The notes: generated by a model not told the origin, from the sequence alone. A stretch of 64,000 bases of DNA from Pseudomonas poae (GCA_028869255.1 CP110972.1:5122001-5186000); one strand, 5' to 3'; shown: positions 29,831 to 40,965, counted from the stretch's first letter. Numbers and translations: made by a program.

Positions 29831-29849
29831 AGTGTTAACTTATAACACT
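29831..29849 (+). promoter_or_regulatory. Zur-box-like palindrome
   Basis: AGTGTTAACTTATAACACT has perfect 7-base arms (AGTGTTA / TAACACT). Against a gammaproteobacterial Zur consensus as I recall it (ATGTTATAATATAACAT), 12 of 17 positions match. It lies 67 bases before the receptor ATG, where an operator would be expected. It does not resemble a Fur box. Confidence 0.55.
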
Positions 29850-29915
29850 TTCTGCGTTATCGTTGCTCGCCGCTCCCTGCGGCGAGCACCCTTCCAAGAA
29901 GCGATTGATCGAGCG

Positions 29916-32024
29916 ATGAACAAGTACCTTGCGTCCGGCCTGTGCCTGCTCGCCCTGCACCACAGCGCCCAGGCCCTGACCCTGCCCGCCAGCCCCGTGA
30001 CCGCGCCTGCCGTGGATGACGCACACGTCGACCTGCACACCCCGTCCACCGCCGGCTCGCGCCTGAACCTCACGGCCCTGCAAACCCCCGGCAGTGTCGA
30101 AAGCCAGACCGGCGCGCAGATCCGCGAACGTGGCGATGCCAGCGTGCAGGACGCGATTTCCCGCGCCACCGGCATCAGCCGCACCGGCTCGCCGGGCGAC
30201 GGCGGCACCTCGCTCTCGGCCCGGGGGTTTACCGGCCAGGGCTCGGTGATGCAGCTGTACGACGGTAACCGCATGTACATGGGCATGGGCACCTCGACCT
30301 TCCCGGTGGACACCTGGTCGGTGGAACGCGTGGACGTTTTGCGTGGCCCGGCCTCGGTGCTGTACGGCGAAGGCGCCACCGGTGCGGTGGTCAACACCGT
30401 GCCGAAAAAACCCTTCAGCGGCGACATCGAAAACCATATCCGCCTGGGCTACGGTTCCTATGATCGCCAGCAAGAGGCCCTGGACAGCGGCGGTTCGCTG
30501 ACCGACACCTTGAGCTATCGCCTGAACCTCAACCGCCTGCGCAGCAATGGTTTTATCGACCGGGGCAACTCCAGCAGCGACTTCGTCAGCGGCGCCCTGC
30601 GCTGGCAGCCAGCGGACAACCTGAGCTTCACCCTGGCCAGCGACTATGGCGACCAGCGCCCGCAGAACTACTTCGGTACGCCGCTGATCAACGGCCAGTT
30701 GCACAAGGGCCTGCGCGACAAGAACTACAACGTCAGTAACGACACCCAGCACTACAACGACCAGTGGACGCGCCTGACCAGCGAGTGGCAAATCAACGAC
30801 AGCGTCAGTGCCACCAACGAGCTGTACTACCTGAAAAACCAGCGCCGCTGGCAGAATGCCGAGAACTACACCTTCACCAACGGCCAACTGACCCGCAGCG
30901 GCAACTACGGCATCAAGCACAACTAGGAACAGGTCGGCGACCGCCAGACCTTTACCTTCAAGCACACCCTGTTCGGCCTCGACAGCCAGACCGTGACCGG
31001 CGTGGAATACAACCGTATCCGCTTCCGCCTGGCCAGCAACTCCCCATTTGAAGACACCTTCCCCAGTGGCCAACCCATTGACGTGAACCACCCGGCGCCC
31101 GGGCAGTTCGCCAGTAACGACCCGTTCAAACCGGTGTTCGCCAGCACCACCAAAACCGTCGCCGGCTTCGCCGAGAACCGCCTGCAACTCACCGACCAAC
31201 TGTCGTTGATCACCGGCATCCGCCGCGACTACGCACACATTGACCGCGATGATTTGCGCGACGGCAGCCAAAACGACAAGACCCTCACCGGCAATAACTG
31301 GAAGGCCGGCCTGGTCTACGCGATCACCCCGGACACCTCGGTCTACGGCCAGTACGCCACCAGCACCGACGGCGTCGGTGGCCTGATTTCCCTGAGTAAA
31401 AGCCAGCAGCAATTCGACCTGTCCACAGCCAAGCAGACCGAGATCGGCATCAAGCAAGCCTTCTGGGACCAGCGCGGCGAATGGACCCTGGCGGCTTACC
31501 ATATCGTCAAGAAAAAACTGCTCACCGACGTACCGGGCGACCCGGACCAACAACAGCAGGTCGGCCAGCAATCCTCCAGCGGCCTGGAAGCCAGCCTCGA
31601 CCTGCAACTGCCGAACGCCTGGCAGCTGCAAGCCAACGCGGCGATCGTGCGTGCGCAATACGACGACTTCAAACAGGACGTCGACGGCGTGCAGGTATCC
31701 CGCGACGGCAATCGCCCGGTGGACGTACCGCGTCGCACCGCCAACCTATGGTTGAGCAAGGCGGTGACCGACGATATCCGTGCCGGTGCGGGTGTGCGTT
31801 ATGTCGACGCCCGTTATGCCGACATGGCCAACCAGAACGAGCTGCCGAGCTACACCGTGGTTGATGCCAGTGTGTCGTGGAAAGCCATGCGCAACACCAC
31901 TCTGGGCCTGCAACTGAACAACCTGTTCGACCGCACCTATGCCGTGAGCCAATACAACGACGGCCAGCAGTGGATTTTGGGTGAGCCGCGCTCGTTCTTC
32001 GTAACAGCGGACTACACCTTCTAA
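29916..32024 (+). pseudogene. TonB-dependent siderophore-type receptor with an internal amber codon
   Basis: A 702-codon receptor interrupted by one TAG (30924-30926, codon 337). Both halves are in the same frame and otherwise undamaged: signal peptide (MNKYLASGLCLLALHHSAQA), plug with DAISRATGISRTGSPGDGG and VLRGPASVLYGEG, and a C-terminal barrel ending TADYTF. The codon sits in a barrel strand (GIKHN-stop-EQVGDR), where Tyr or Gln would be one base away. It heads an operon with an ABC importer in the order receptor-ATPase-binding protein-permease, which I recall from PAO1 PA2911-PA2914, reported as zinc-responsive. The substrate is therefore perhaps a zinc chelate or cobalamin-like compound, not certainly iron. 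A recent null mutation, suppression or an error are all possible. Confidence 0.85.
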
Positions 32025-32045
32025 CTGAACCAACACCGATGAAAA

Positions 32046-32136
32046 ATGTGGGAGGGGGCTTGCCCCCGATGGCGGTGAGCCAGTCTATACACCTGTCACT
32101 GACCCACCGTTATCGGGGCAAGCCCCTCCCACATTT
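32046..32136. repeat. REPIN
   Basis: Inverted cores GTGGGAGGGGGCTTGCCCCC and its near complement (GGGGCAAGCCCCTCCCAC) enclose about 45 bases. It lies between the receptor gene and the ABC ATPase gene. Confidence 0.85.
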
Positions 32137-32162
32137 GACCTGTGTTGGACTTGAGAATATTG

Positions 32163-32951
32163 ATGACCTCACTCACCCTCGCCGACCTGACTTGGACACC
32201 GTCCGATCACGGCCACTGTCACCATCACTTCCAGCTGCGCAACGCCAGCCTGCAGGTCGGTGCCGGGGAGTTCGTGGGGTTGATCGGGCCCAATGGCAGC
32301 GGCAAGACCAGCCTGTTGCGCTGCGCCTATCGGTTCAGCAAACCGGCACAGGGTGAGGTGTTGCTGGAGCATCGGAATGTCTGGAAGCAGACATCGAAAT
32401 GGTGTGCGCAACGCATCGCCGTGGTGCTGCAGGAGTTCCCCGACGCCTTTGGCCTGCGCGTGGATGAAGTGGTCGCCATGGGCCGCACGCCGCACAAGGG
32501 TTTGTTTGATGGCGACACGCTGCACGACCGGCAGCTGATTCAAACCGCGCTCGAATCCGTCGGTATGCAGGGCTTCGACGCGCATGCGTTCGCCACACTG
32601 TCAGGCGGAGAAAAGCAGCGCGTCATCCTCGCCCGCGCCCTGGCCCAGCAACCGCAATTGCTGATCCTCGACGAGCCGACCAACCACCTCGACCCGCGCT
32701 ATCAGCTGGAGTTGCTGCGGCTGGTCAAGCGCCTGAACATCGGCACCCTGGCCAGCATCCACGACCTGAACCTGGCCGCTGCGTTTTGCGATCGTCTCTA
32801 CGTGATCGACCACGGGCGCATCGTCGCCAGCGGCACGCCCCATCAGGTGCTCACCGCCGAGTTGCTGCGCGAGGTGTTCGGCGTTGAAGCATTGATCGAC
32901 ACCCATCCCTTGTCCGGCTACCCCCGAATCACTTGGATAACCCAACCATGA
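32163..32951 (+). CDS. ABC importer ATPase, FecE/FhuC/BtuD type
   Basis: A 262-residue ATPase of the iron-complex/cobalamin importer family. Walker A GPNGSGKTSL, Q-loop LQEF, signature LSGGEKQR, Walker B LLILDEPTNHLDPR and the H-loop histidine in SIHDLNL are all present, so it should be active. An unusual histidine cluster DHGHCHHHF lies at about residues 14-22, before the core domain. I chose the ATG; a TTG 21 bases upstream is in frame. It overlaps the binding-protein gene by four bases. It energises uptake of the substrate brought in by the upstream TonB receptor. Confidence 0.92.
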   Translation: MTSLTLADLTWTPSDHGHCHHHFQLRNASLQVGAGEFVGLIGPNGSGKTSLLRCAYRFSKPAQGEVLLEHRNVWKQTSKWCAQRIAVVLQEFPDAFGLRVDEVVAMGRTPHKGLFDGDTLHDRQLIQTALESVGMQGFDAHAFATLSGGEKQRVILARALAQQPQLLILDEPTNHLDPRYQLELLRLVKRLNIGTLASIHDLNLAAAFCDRLYVIDHGRIVASGTPHQVLTAELLREVFGVEALIDTHPLSGYPRITWITQP

Positions 32952-33895
32952 TCCTGCGCTCCCTGCTGTCTTTCGCTGCGCTGCTCGGCGCTTCTCAGGC
33001 ATTTGCCGAAGCGACCCATTACCCGCTGAAAATCCAGAGCTGCAACCGTGAAGTGACCTTCGCCGAGGCACCGAAACACGCGGTGAGCCACGACATCAAC
33101 ATGACCCAGATGATGCTCGCCCTGGGCCTCAAGCCACGCATGGCCGGCTACAGCGGCGTGACCGGCTGGAAGTCGGTAACCCCCGAAATGGCCCAGATCC
33201 TCGACGGCCTGCCGGAGTTGGCGAGCAAATACCCGTCGGTGGAAACCCTGCTCAATGCCAACGTCGATTTCTTCTTCGCCGGCTGGGACTACGGCATGCG
33301 CGTCGGTGGCGACCTCACGCCCAATACCCTGCAACCTTTGGGCATCAACGTGTATGAGCTGACCGAGTCCTGTGCCTTCGTGATGAAGCGCCCGGCGGCC
33401 ACGCTGGAGGACACCTACAACGACCTGCGCAACCTGGGCAAGATCTTCGACGTGCAAGACCGCGCCAATGCCCTGATTGCGCAGATGCAGGCGCAAGTGG
33501 CCGACGTGCAAAAAGACCTGCCGGCCGACAAGCCACGCGTGTTTCTCTACGACAGCGGTGAAGACCGCGCCATGACCTCCGGCCGCCTGGGCATGCCCCA
33601 GGCGCTGATCGACGCTGCCGGTGGGCGCAATATCCTCGACGACGTGGACGCCAGCTGGACCCGCATCAACTGGGAAACCGTGGTGGAGCGCAACCCGCAA
33701 GTCATCGTGATCGTCGACTACAGCGAAATCACCGCCGAACAGAAACAACAGTTCCTGCTCAACAACCCGGCCCTGCAATCGGTGGATGCGATCAAGAACC
33801 AGCGCTTTATCGTGATCCCCTATGTGCAGGCCACGCCGGGCATCGATAACGTGCTGGCAGTTGAAACCCTGGCCAAGGGGTTCCACGGCGAATGA
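32948..33895 (+). CDS. Periplasmic substrate-binding protein, BtuF/FecB type
   Basis: A 315-residue solute-binding protein. The signal peptide is MILRSLLSFAALLGASQAFA; there is no lipobox cysteine, so it is free in the periplasm. The class III (helical-backbone) fold is indicated by KHAVSHDINMTQMMLALGLK, KYPSVETLLNANVDFFFAGW and LQSVDAIKNQRFIVIPY. A Cys in KIQSCNREVTF and a second in TESCAFVMKR may form a disulfide. The ATG overlaps the ATPase stop (ATGA), and the permease overlaps its own end, so all three are coupled. Confidence 0.9.
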   Translation: MILRSLLSFAALLGASQAFAEATHYPLKIQSCNREVTFAEAPKHAVSHDINMTQMMLALGLKPRMAGYSGVTGWKSVTPEMAQILDGLPELASKYPSVETLLNANVDFFFAGWDYGMRVGGDLTPNTLQPLGINVYELTESCAFVMKRPAATLEDTYNDLRNLGKIFDVQDRANALIAQMQAQVADVQKDLPADKPRVFLYDSGEDRAMTSGRLGMPQALIDAAGGRNILDDVDASWTRINWETVVERNPQVIVIVDYSEITAEQKQQFLLNNPALQSVDAIKNQRFIVIPYVQATPGIDNVLAVETLAKGFHGE

Positions 33896-34902
33896 TCACC
33901 TCTCGCTACGCATTGCTGCTGAGTGCCCTTGGCGCGTTGCTGCTGGTCTCTTGCGTGGTGTCGCTGGGGTTCGGCTCGGCGCGGGTGCCGGTGGACCTGG
34001 TGTGGCGGATTCTGCTGCATAAAACCTTGGGCATCGGCGAGGTGAACTGGGCTGCCGGCCAGGAACATATCGTGTGGCTGATCCGCGTTCCGCGCATGCT
34101 GCTCGGGGCGCTGGTAGGGGCCGGGCTGGCGTTGATCGGCGCGGTGCTGCAGGCGGTCACACGCAACCCGCTGGCCGACCCGCACCTGCTCGGCGTGACC
34201 TCCGGCGCCACCCTGGGCGCGGTGATAGTGGTGTTGCATGTGGGGGAAGTGATCGGGCTGCTGACCCTGCCCATCGCCGCCTTTATCGGGGCGCTGGTGA
34301 GCATGCTGGTGGTGCTGGCGGTGGCCAGTCGCAATGGCCGGCTGGAGAGCGAGCGGCTGCTGTTGTGCGGTGTGGCGGTGTCGTTCGTGATGATGGCGGT
34401 GGCCAACCTGCTGCTGTTCATGGGCGACCACCGTGCAGCGTCGGCGGTGATGTTCTGGATGCTCGGCGGCCTGGGGCTGGCGCGCTGGGAGTTACTGAGC
34501 ATTCCGAGCGTCACAGTGTTGCTCGGGCTGGTGTTGCTGCTGGGCATGGCGCGCCCGCTGAACGCGCTGATGGCCGGTGAGCAGACTGCCGTGACCCTTG
34601 GCCTGAACGCACGCAACGTGCGGCTGAAGGTGTTTCTGATCGCCTCGCTGATGACCGGCGTGCTGGTCTCCATCAGCGGCTCCATCGGCTTTGTCGGGCT
34701 GATGGTGCCGCACATTGCACGGCGCCTGGTGGGCGCCGAGCACCGACGATTGCTGCCGGTGTGTGCGTTGCTGGGCAGCCTGTTCCTGGTGTGGGTCGAT
34801 GTGGCGGCCCGCACGCTGATCGCTCCGGAAGACCTGCCCATCGGCGTGGCGACAGCGGCCATCGGCGGGTTGTTTTTTATCGGGTTGATGCGCAAACGTT
34901 AA
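33892..34902 (+). CDS. ABC importer permease, FecCD/BtuC family
   Basis: A 336-residue permease with about ten membrane helices. Family motifs are IRVPRMLLGALVGAGLALIG, then AVLQAVTRNPLADPHLLGV and, near the C-terminus, GSIGFVGLMVPHIARRLVGA. Two copies form the channel together with the upstream ATPase. The ATG overlaps the binding-protein stop. The stop lies six bases from the end of the giant gene on the opposite strand; no terminator separates them. Confidence 0.93.
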   Translation: MITSRYALLLSALGALLLVSCVVSLGFGSARVPVDLVWRILLHKTLGIGEVNWAAGQEHIVWLIRVPRMLLGALVGAGLALIGAVLQAVTRNPLADPHLLGVTSGATLGAVIVVLHVGEVIGLLTLPIAAFIGALVSMLVVLAVASRNGRLESERLLLCGVAVSFVMMAVANLLLFMGDHRAASAVMFWMLGGLGLARWELLSIPSVTVLLGLVLLLGMARPLNALMAGEQTAVTLGLNARNVRLKVFLIASLMTGVLVSISGSIGFVGLMVPHIARRLVGAEHRRLLPVCALLGSLFLVWVDVAARTLIAPEDLPIGVATAAIGGLFFIGLMRKR

Positions 34903-34908
34903 GTGCGC

Positions 34909-37900
34909 TCATCGGCCTCCTTGAGCGCCTGCAACAGCCCGCGCGCCACCCGGCTCGCGCGGCTGCCAGAAATGATCGGTTTCCAGAATGCTCAGTTGGC
35001 CGGACGTCGCCAGCCGGCGGATCACCTCACTCGGCAGGACCTTCACGGCACCGGTGGTTTCGTCGATCCAGTCATCGCGTAACAACTGGCTTTCATCCAG
35101 GTGATAGCTGGGTTCATACACCATCAGTCCGCCCTGTACCGGGGTGAAGTAATACCGCGCCCCGGCCACTCGGTCCTGGCGCAACATCTCGATGAAGCCG
35201 CGGATTTCCGGCTGGGCGATAAAGTTGTGGGCCAACGCCTCTTCGTAGCGATCCGCCAGGCGCTGGCGCTGGGTGTCGAGTTTGTACAACTGCTGTACCC
35301 CCATGACCTTGTAACCGGCCGGGTAGCGGGTGGAGGTGCTGGGATAACCGAGGTTCATGACGCCTTCGAACAGGCTCTGATAGGCCGGTGTTTGCGGGCG
35401 CAGCCCTACCGCCACCGACGGCCCCGGGTCCGCCACCGGTTGCACGGCAATAAACGTGTCGCTGTCGCCATTGCCCAGGATCGCGCCCAGCCACGGGTGC
35501 GCCTTACCTGGCGCAAAACGCTGCCACACCAGCCGCGCCGCATCGTCCGGGTGGGCGCATAACGGCCCCAGGGCCAGGCGTGTATCAAACCCCGCCAGGC
35601 CCTGGGCCACGCGTACGACCCTGGGTAGCAACCCATCCCAGAACGGGCTGCTGTCGAGCACACGCAGCTCTGCAGACTCGATCAGCTTCAACAGATACCC
35701 GTCGATGCTGCCACGCTGATTGAGGCGCGCCAGGTACGCCGCCTGCCGAGTGGCGGAGGTCCAGTCGGGGTCCAACTGCGTCGCCCGAAAACGCACCAAT
35801 GACCCGTCGGGACAGGACACATACAACGGCAGGAAACGCTCGCTCGGTGCCGTCAGCACCCGCAGGAAACTCAGCGCTTCCAGCACCACGGCCGGTGCCG
35901 GCAGTTGCGCATAGCCCTCGCCTTGCGGCAGTTCCGGCGCGGCCTGTTGCGGCAAGTTCAGATAGAGGCCCTGGAGGCTGTAGCCGGTGGGCAACTGGCC
36001 GCGCAAGAAGGCGCGCTCGAGCCGAAATTGCAGGTCATCGCCCTTGATCGGCGCACACGCGACGAAGTGGCCATTATCGGAGGCTTTGAGGATCAGCCCG
36101 AAACTCAGCCGCGCCCGCTCATGGGAGTATTGATGGCCATGCCGTGCGGCGTCGTCGGCCTGCTTGAACACCGGGCTCAACGCCCGATCCGCCACGGCAT
36201 GCAGGATATCCTCCGGCGCGATATACCCCACGCCTGGCATCCAGCCCACGCGTACTCGCCTGGCAATGCCCCATAACGCACCGCCCTCAAGCACCTGCAA
36301 AGTCCCCACCCGCGCCAACTGGTTGACCCATTCGCTCGGGGTTTTACGCCCCGCACGCACTTGCTGCTCGACGGCATTGCCGTAGGGGTCATGGGCCGCC
36401 AGCTCGTTGGGCGCCAAGGCCGTTTCCAACTGGTTGAGCAACTGCATCGCTTCGTTGCGCTGCGTGCTGTTCATCAGGTTGCGCTCGGCGTCATGGGTGC
36501 TGAAGCCGATCAGTGAACCGTCCGGTGTCAGCAGGTATTCGTGGGTCCACAGGTGGCCTGACTTGAGGGCCGTCTCCAGCGTCTTGGTGGAGAACAGATT
36601 CTGGTACGTCGCATTCTCCTGGGCCTCCAGCCAGAACGGCAGCACCTGGGCAGCCCGCGACCGGTAGCGCCCGACCATCTTCCAGCCCGGAGCCAGCAGC
36701 GCCTGGCTGACGTCCAGGCCGGGCAGAATCACCTCGGGGTCGAAGTCCTCACTCAATACCGGTATCGCCAGGGTCGCGACGAATTTGCCGTTACGTTGCA
36801 ATATCAGGCCACCGTAGCGCTGGTCGCGCCGTGTGCCCAGTTGTTGGCAGGCGTAACGCACGGCATCGGCCTGGCTGCTGAACAAGGGGCTCAAGGCGCG
36901 GCGCATAAACCTGGAAAACGCACTCCAGGGTGTACGGCTGGTGTCCACTTTGCCCACCGACGCCCAGCATTCATTGGCGACCAGCACACTCAACCAGCTC
37001 AGTTTCGCCACCTCGTTGACGAACCCTACGACGGATAACTGCCCGCTGGCGATCAGGGTTTGCACATCTTCAAAGACCCCCGAAGGCTGGCGGATCGGGT
37101 TGAACAACATCGACGACAGCGGCGCTTGCACGCTCAGCAATGCCCGGTCGAGGGTCGAGATATACACCGGCAAGCCCGCCGGTGCACCCGCTTCGCGCTG
37201 ACGCTTGGCGTGGGTGAGCGCACTGGAAAGGTCGCTGGCCGAAATAAAATGCTGCGCCAACCAGCGTTCAGCGGTGGTCAAGCCCTGCGGCATCCAGCTG
37301 CGACCATAGAACAAGGCGTGCAACTGATAGCCCGGCGGGTAGAGGAACTGGCCCGCATCATCGACCGCAAAGATGCCGTTCAAGGCGAACAGCCCGGCCT
37401 TGTCCCAGGCCGGCACCCGTTCGGTGCCAACAAAAGCAGCATGCTCACGATGCTTGAGAATGACCCCGAAACAGGTCTGCGTCGGTGCACCACGGTCCAT
37501 GCCGGCATGCAAGGTCTCGGCGGCCTCAGCGGCGCTGGTGCAGACCTGCCCATAGGCAACTTGCTGCGGGCGGTCGCGCCGCAAACCCGCCAGGCGCGGG
37601 CGCCAATGTTCGGTGATCAACTCGGGGGCGCCCCACAAAGGGTTGCCCAGTATCACCCGTAAACTACCGCCCGCTGCCAATTGCCTGATCCATTGCGCTG
37701 CGGTGAGGGTGCCGTTGGCGAGGTTGCGGGCCACTGGGCTGTCTTGTTCGGAGGGCGTTACCGCCTGGCGCAAAGCTGCCAGGGCGGGCGAATCCCCCAG
37801 TTCAAAGACCAGCAACGCATCCTCGGCAACCGATAGATAGGCCACCGCAACCTGCTGGCGATTGCGGATCAACGTGTAGATATCATCAGCACTGAATATT

Positions 37901-40823
37901 TGCGCTGCCAGGTAGGCGTCGTCCCGTGTCCAGCCTGGGCGCAACAGTTGCTTGGGTGCCATCAAGGAAACGCCACGGCTGGAGCCATACACCGCCTTCC
38001 ACACGTGCCGAGACGGCAGCAGCGAGCGCCCCTTGCTGTCCTGGGGGTAGACAAACCCCAAGGCAAACCGCCCGGCGTCACTTGCGTACAACGGCTCGGT
38101 CGCCACGAACAGGCCGTCCGGGCGTTGCAGGATATAGCCGCAGTACTCACGCTCGCGCTGGCTGCCGATCTGTACGTGGGCATAGCGCGCAGCGTCTTCC
38201 TCGTGCAGAAACCCCGGGCTCAGTTGCGGTCGGACCGCCAGGGCGTACCCGTGCCAGGTGGCGCTGACCAGCCCAGGCACATCCCACAGCGTGCCCACCT
38301 GTAATACCGACAGTGCACCGGCGTCGGCGATCTTGAGGATCAGGTCGTGGGGCGCCAGTGTGCCGGCCCGCAGTTCATCCGCCAGCCCATTGTCGCCCAC
38401 ACTGCCGTCGGGCAGCACGCTGTAGAGCCCGGCTTCCTCGGCCGAGCCTGAGGCGTCATACGCGAGTTGCGCGCCGTCTGCCGTACTCACGTAGAGCGCC
38501 ACGTTGCTTTGCGGGGCGGCACGCAAGGAGGCAATCGCCTGGGCAAAGTCGACAGTGGCCATGAAGGACTCATAGAGCCAGGGCTCGCTGGCGATGCCAT
38601 CGGCAGCCGGTTCGCTGCGGCAGTACCAACCGCGCAGGGCGAAGCCTTGCGGCGGTCCGTCGTTGCCGAAGATGTGAGACAACGCGAACAGGGACTTGCT
38701 GCCCGGTATCGGCGTGGAAGGCTCGCTGACCACGTATTGCGCCAGGCTGCCGAACTGAAGGATACAGCCGACGCGCCGCCCACCCGGCGTCGCCTGCAGA
38801 CGGCCGTGGGCATATTCGGCGGCGGTGGCAAGGTCCGTGAAGACCCAGCTCAGCGGCGCATCTAAGGGGGCTGCCGGGGTGAAGGGCGTCTGCGGCGCCC
38901 AATTCGTCGGAACACGCCCCTGGACGTGGTACCAGGTGTCATCGGCCAGCAGCACCGTCAACTCACCGAGTTTCACCAGTTCTTTGATCAGGCCTTCGGG
39001 TGTACCGTCATACCCTTGCACCCGGGGCACCATCTCACCGGTACTCACTGCGTTCGACAAATACTCGCCGAACTCATGCTCAGCGCGGGAGCCGCTGAGC
39101 CCGTACTTGATCAGGGTGCCGTTAGGGCCGCTGGTGTAAAGCGTCTTGATCAGGTTCGAAAAGTGCAGCGTGAGGATAACCGAGCGCACCCCCGGCGTGC
39201 TGACCAGGAACGCCAATCGCCTGGGCGTGAATTCGGGATAGCTGGCAACCAGTTCGGCCTGATCGGGCTCAGGCCGATTGAACTGGCCAACCACGCGGTA
39301 ACCTTCCAGTTCAACACGGGTCAGGTAGTCGCCGGTGGGCGATGACGGCCCCCACGTGGCCCGCCACTCATCACCGTCCTGCAGCTTCGCGGTTACAAAC
39401 CGGCCATCGTTGCGTAACAAGATAAAGGCTTGTAGAAACTCACCGCGTGGCCGACCCGCCACCGCCATGTAATGCAGGTGGCGCGCCGCGTCATCCGCCG
39501 TGACAAAAGCCGGGCTCAGGGCCTGATGGATATGCGCGAAGGCCCGCCATTGCGGCCCCACCACGCCGGCCACGTCCCAGACCCTGCCGGTTTCCATCAC
39601 CGTCAGCGTGCCCACCGCCGCCACTTGCCGGACAAACGCCGAAGGGCTAAGCGTACCGTCCTTGAGGCGCCGGTCAATGTCCGCGCCACGGTTGGCGAAC
39701 AGTTGGGCTTGGGCGGCCGAGCCGGTGCAGCGGTACATCAACAGCGCGCCGTCGTCGGCGCGCAGGTAAAACTCAAGGTCCGGCTCGTCGGTTGCGGCCA
39801 GGGCGACCGCCGTCGCCAGGCTCGCGGCGGTAAAAAGCTCTGGGCCAACCAAGTCTCGCCGGCCACGGGTGGAATGTCCTTTCTGGCCAGCGAGGCATAG
39901 ATGCCCTGTAGATAAAAGCCACTGGACAACTTGGACCGGCCCTTGGGCAGAGACATGCCTGGCGGGGCTCTATCAAAGATGGACTTCAAGGCGGCATCCG
40001 GCAACTTCGCCACGAACTCGCCTGCATCATCCTTGAGCAGATAGCCAAAATGGCTGGCCTGAGTCGGCGCATCCAGGGGCGGCAAGGCGGAGCGGATTGC
40101 GTCCTGCCAGCGCCTGAAAACTTGAGTACTGGGCTCCGCCTGCAGGGACTGGGCAACCTCTGCAACGGCCTGGTTGATGGTCCAGGGTTCAACGATCTGC
40201 CCGGCCTTGCCGCCCAGCGCCTTGTTCGGCGTCACCACGCGCAGCACACCCACTCTTGCGGTGACATTGATCAGGAAAATCAGGTCTTCAAATTCGTCCG
40301 ATTCCCGGCTCGCCGTCAGCTTACTCAGGAAATGCTGTTCCTCCTGCGAACCGCTGCTTTCATATTTGATCAGCGAGTCATACCGGCCCGACAAATAATA
40401 AATCGGACAGAAATCGCGCTGTTCAATCACGAAGGCCAGACCTTTCATTGAAAAGAAGCTCAGTTCGAGACGCCGCTGTGCAGCGCTCCAATGGGCCACC
40501 TGGGCGGCCCGCGCCTTGGACTGCCCCGCCCGCGAGGTGAACAGCGCATAGACGCTGTACCCCTCCGGCGCCTGAAGGTCGACGTTGGCATCCTCCTTCA
40601 GGATCGAACCAAAGTGGAACCCGCCGGCGTTACCCGCCGTCGGCACTGTCGGCAGATACCTGCCATCGGCACGCTTGAGAATCACTGCGCCATACACCCG
40701 ATCGCGCTTGTTGCTGACCTGCATGTGCAGCCAAAAGGCCGCATCGTTGCCGGTGATGAACTCCGGGCCCAGGGGCGGTAAGCGCCCTGCAGCCTGGTCA
40801 TGTTGAATGTCCGTACTGTCCAT
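34909..40823 (-). pseudogene. Giant nine-module repeat protein (DUF4329-like modules), frameshifted
   Basis: About 1971 codons. One motif, roughly (Y/F)GxILxRxxGxFVATxP, recurs at about residues 38, 258, 466, 684, 893, 1116, 1336, 1573 and 1778, a period near 218. Each copy follows a (A)LSPxFxxxDDAARxxH segment and precedes a half-module with VYISTxDGALL and a WDVPGLVxxxW ending. DUF4329 resemblance is from memory and uncertain. No signal peptide, membrane helix or catalytic motif is seen. Two pieces (34909-39852 and 39738-40823) meet at AAAAA on the plus strand (39832-39836). One more A restores SFFTAASLATAV, parallel to ESFMATVDFAQAI in module 4. The start is MDSTDIQHDQ. It stands alone, convergent with the ABC importer and divergent from urtA. 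Function unknown. Confidence 0.8.
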
Positions 40824-40965
40824 GTTCCTGCCTTTGAATAAAGTGAAGACTCTGCCGTGCCCCTCCATTTCGAAGCGCGTCAGGCAGGCTTAACTTTCAA
40901 GGGTTTGGCCGCAGGCGGGCGTTAGATAGTTAAACCGGCCATGCCCCGTTCTAGCGCAGCAGCAC

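Noticed and set aside
29821..29915. Fur box upstream of the TonB receptor
   Set aside because: No GATAATGATAATCATTATC-like sequence; the palindrome present is Zur-like in arm sequence and spacing.
29835..31658. 607-codon antisense frame opposite the TonB receptor
   Set aside because: Val/Ala/Gly/Gln-rich shadow. Its uninterrupted length is only a by-product of the receptor's codon use.
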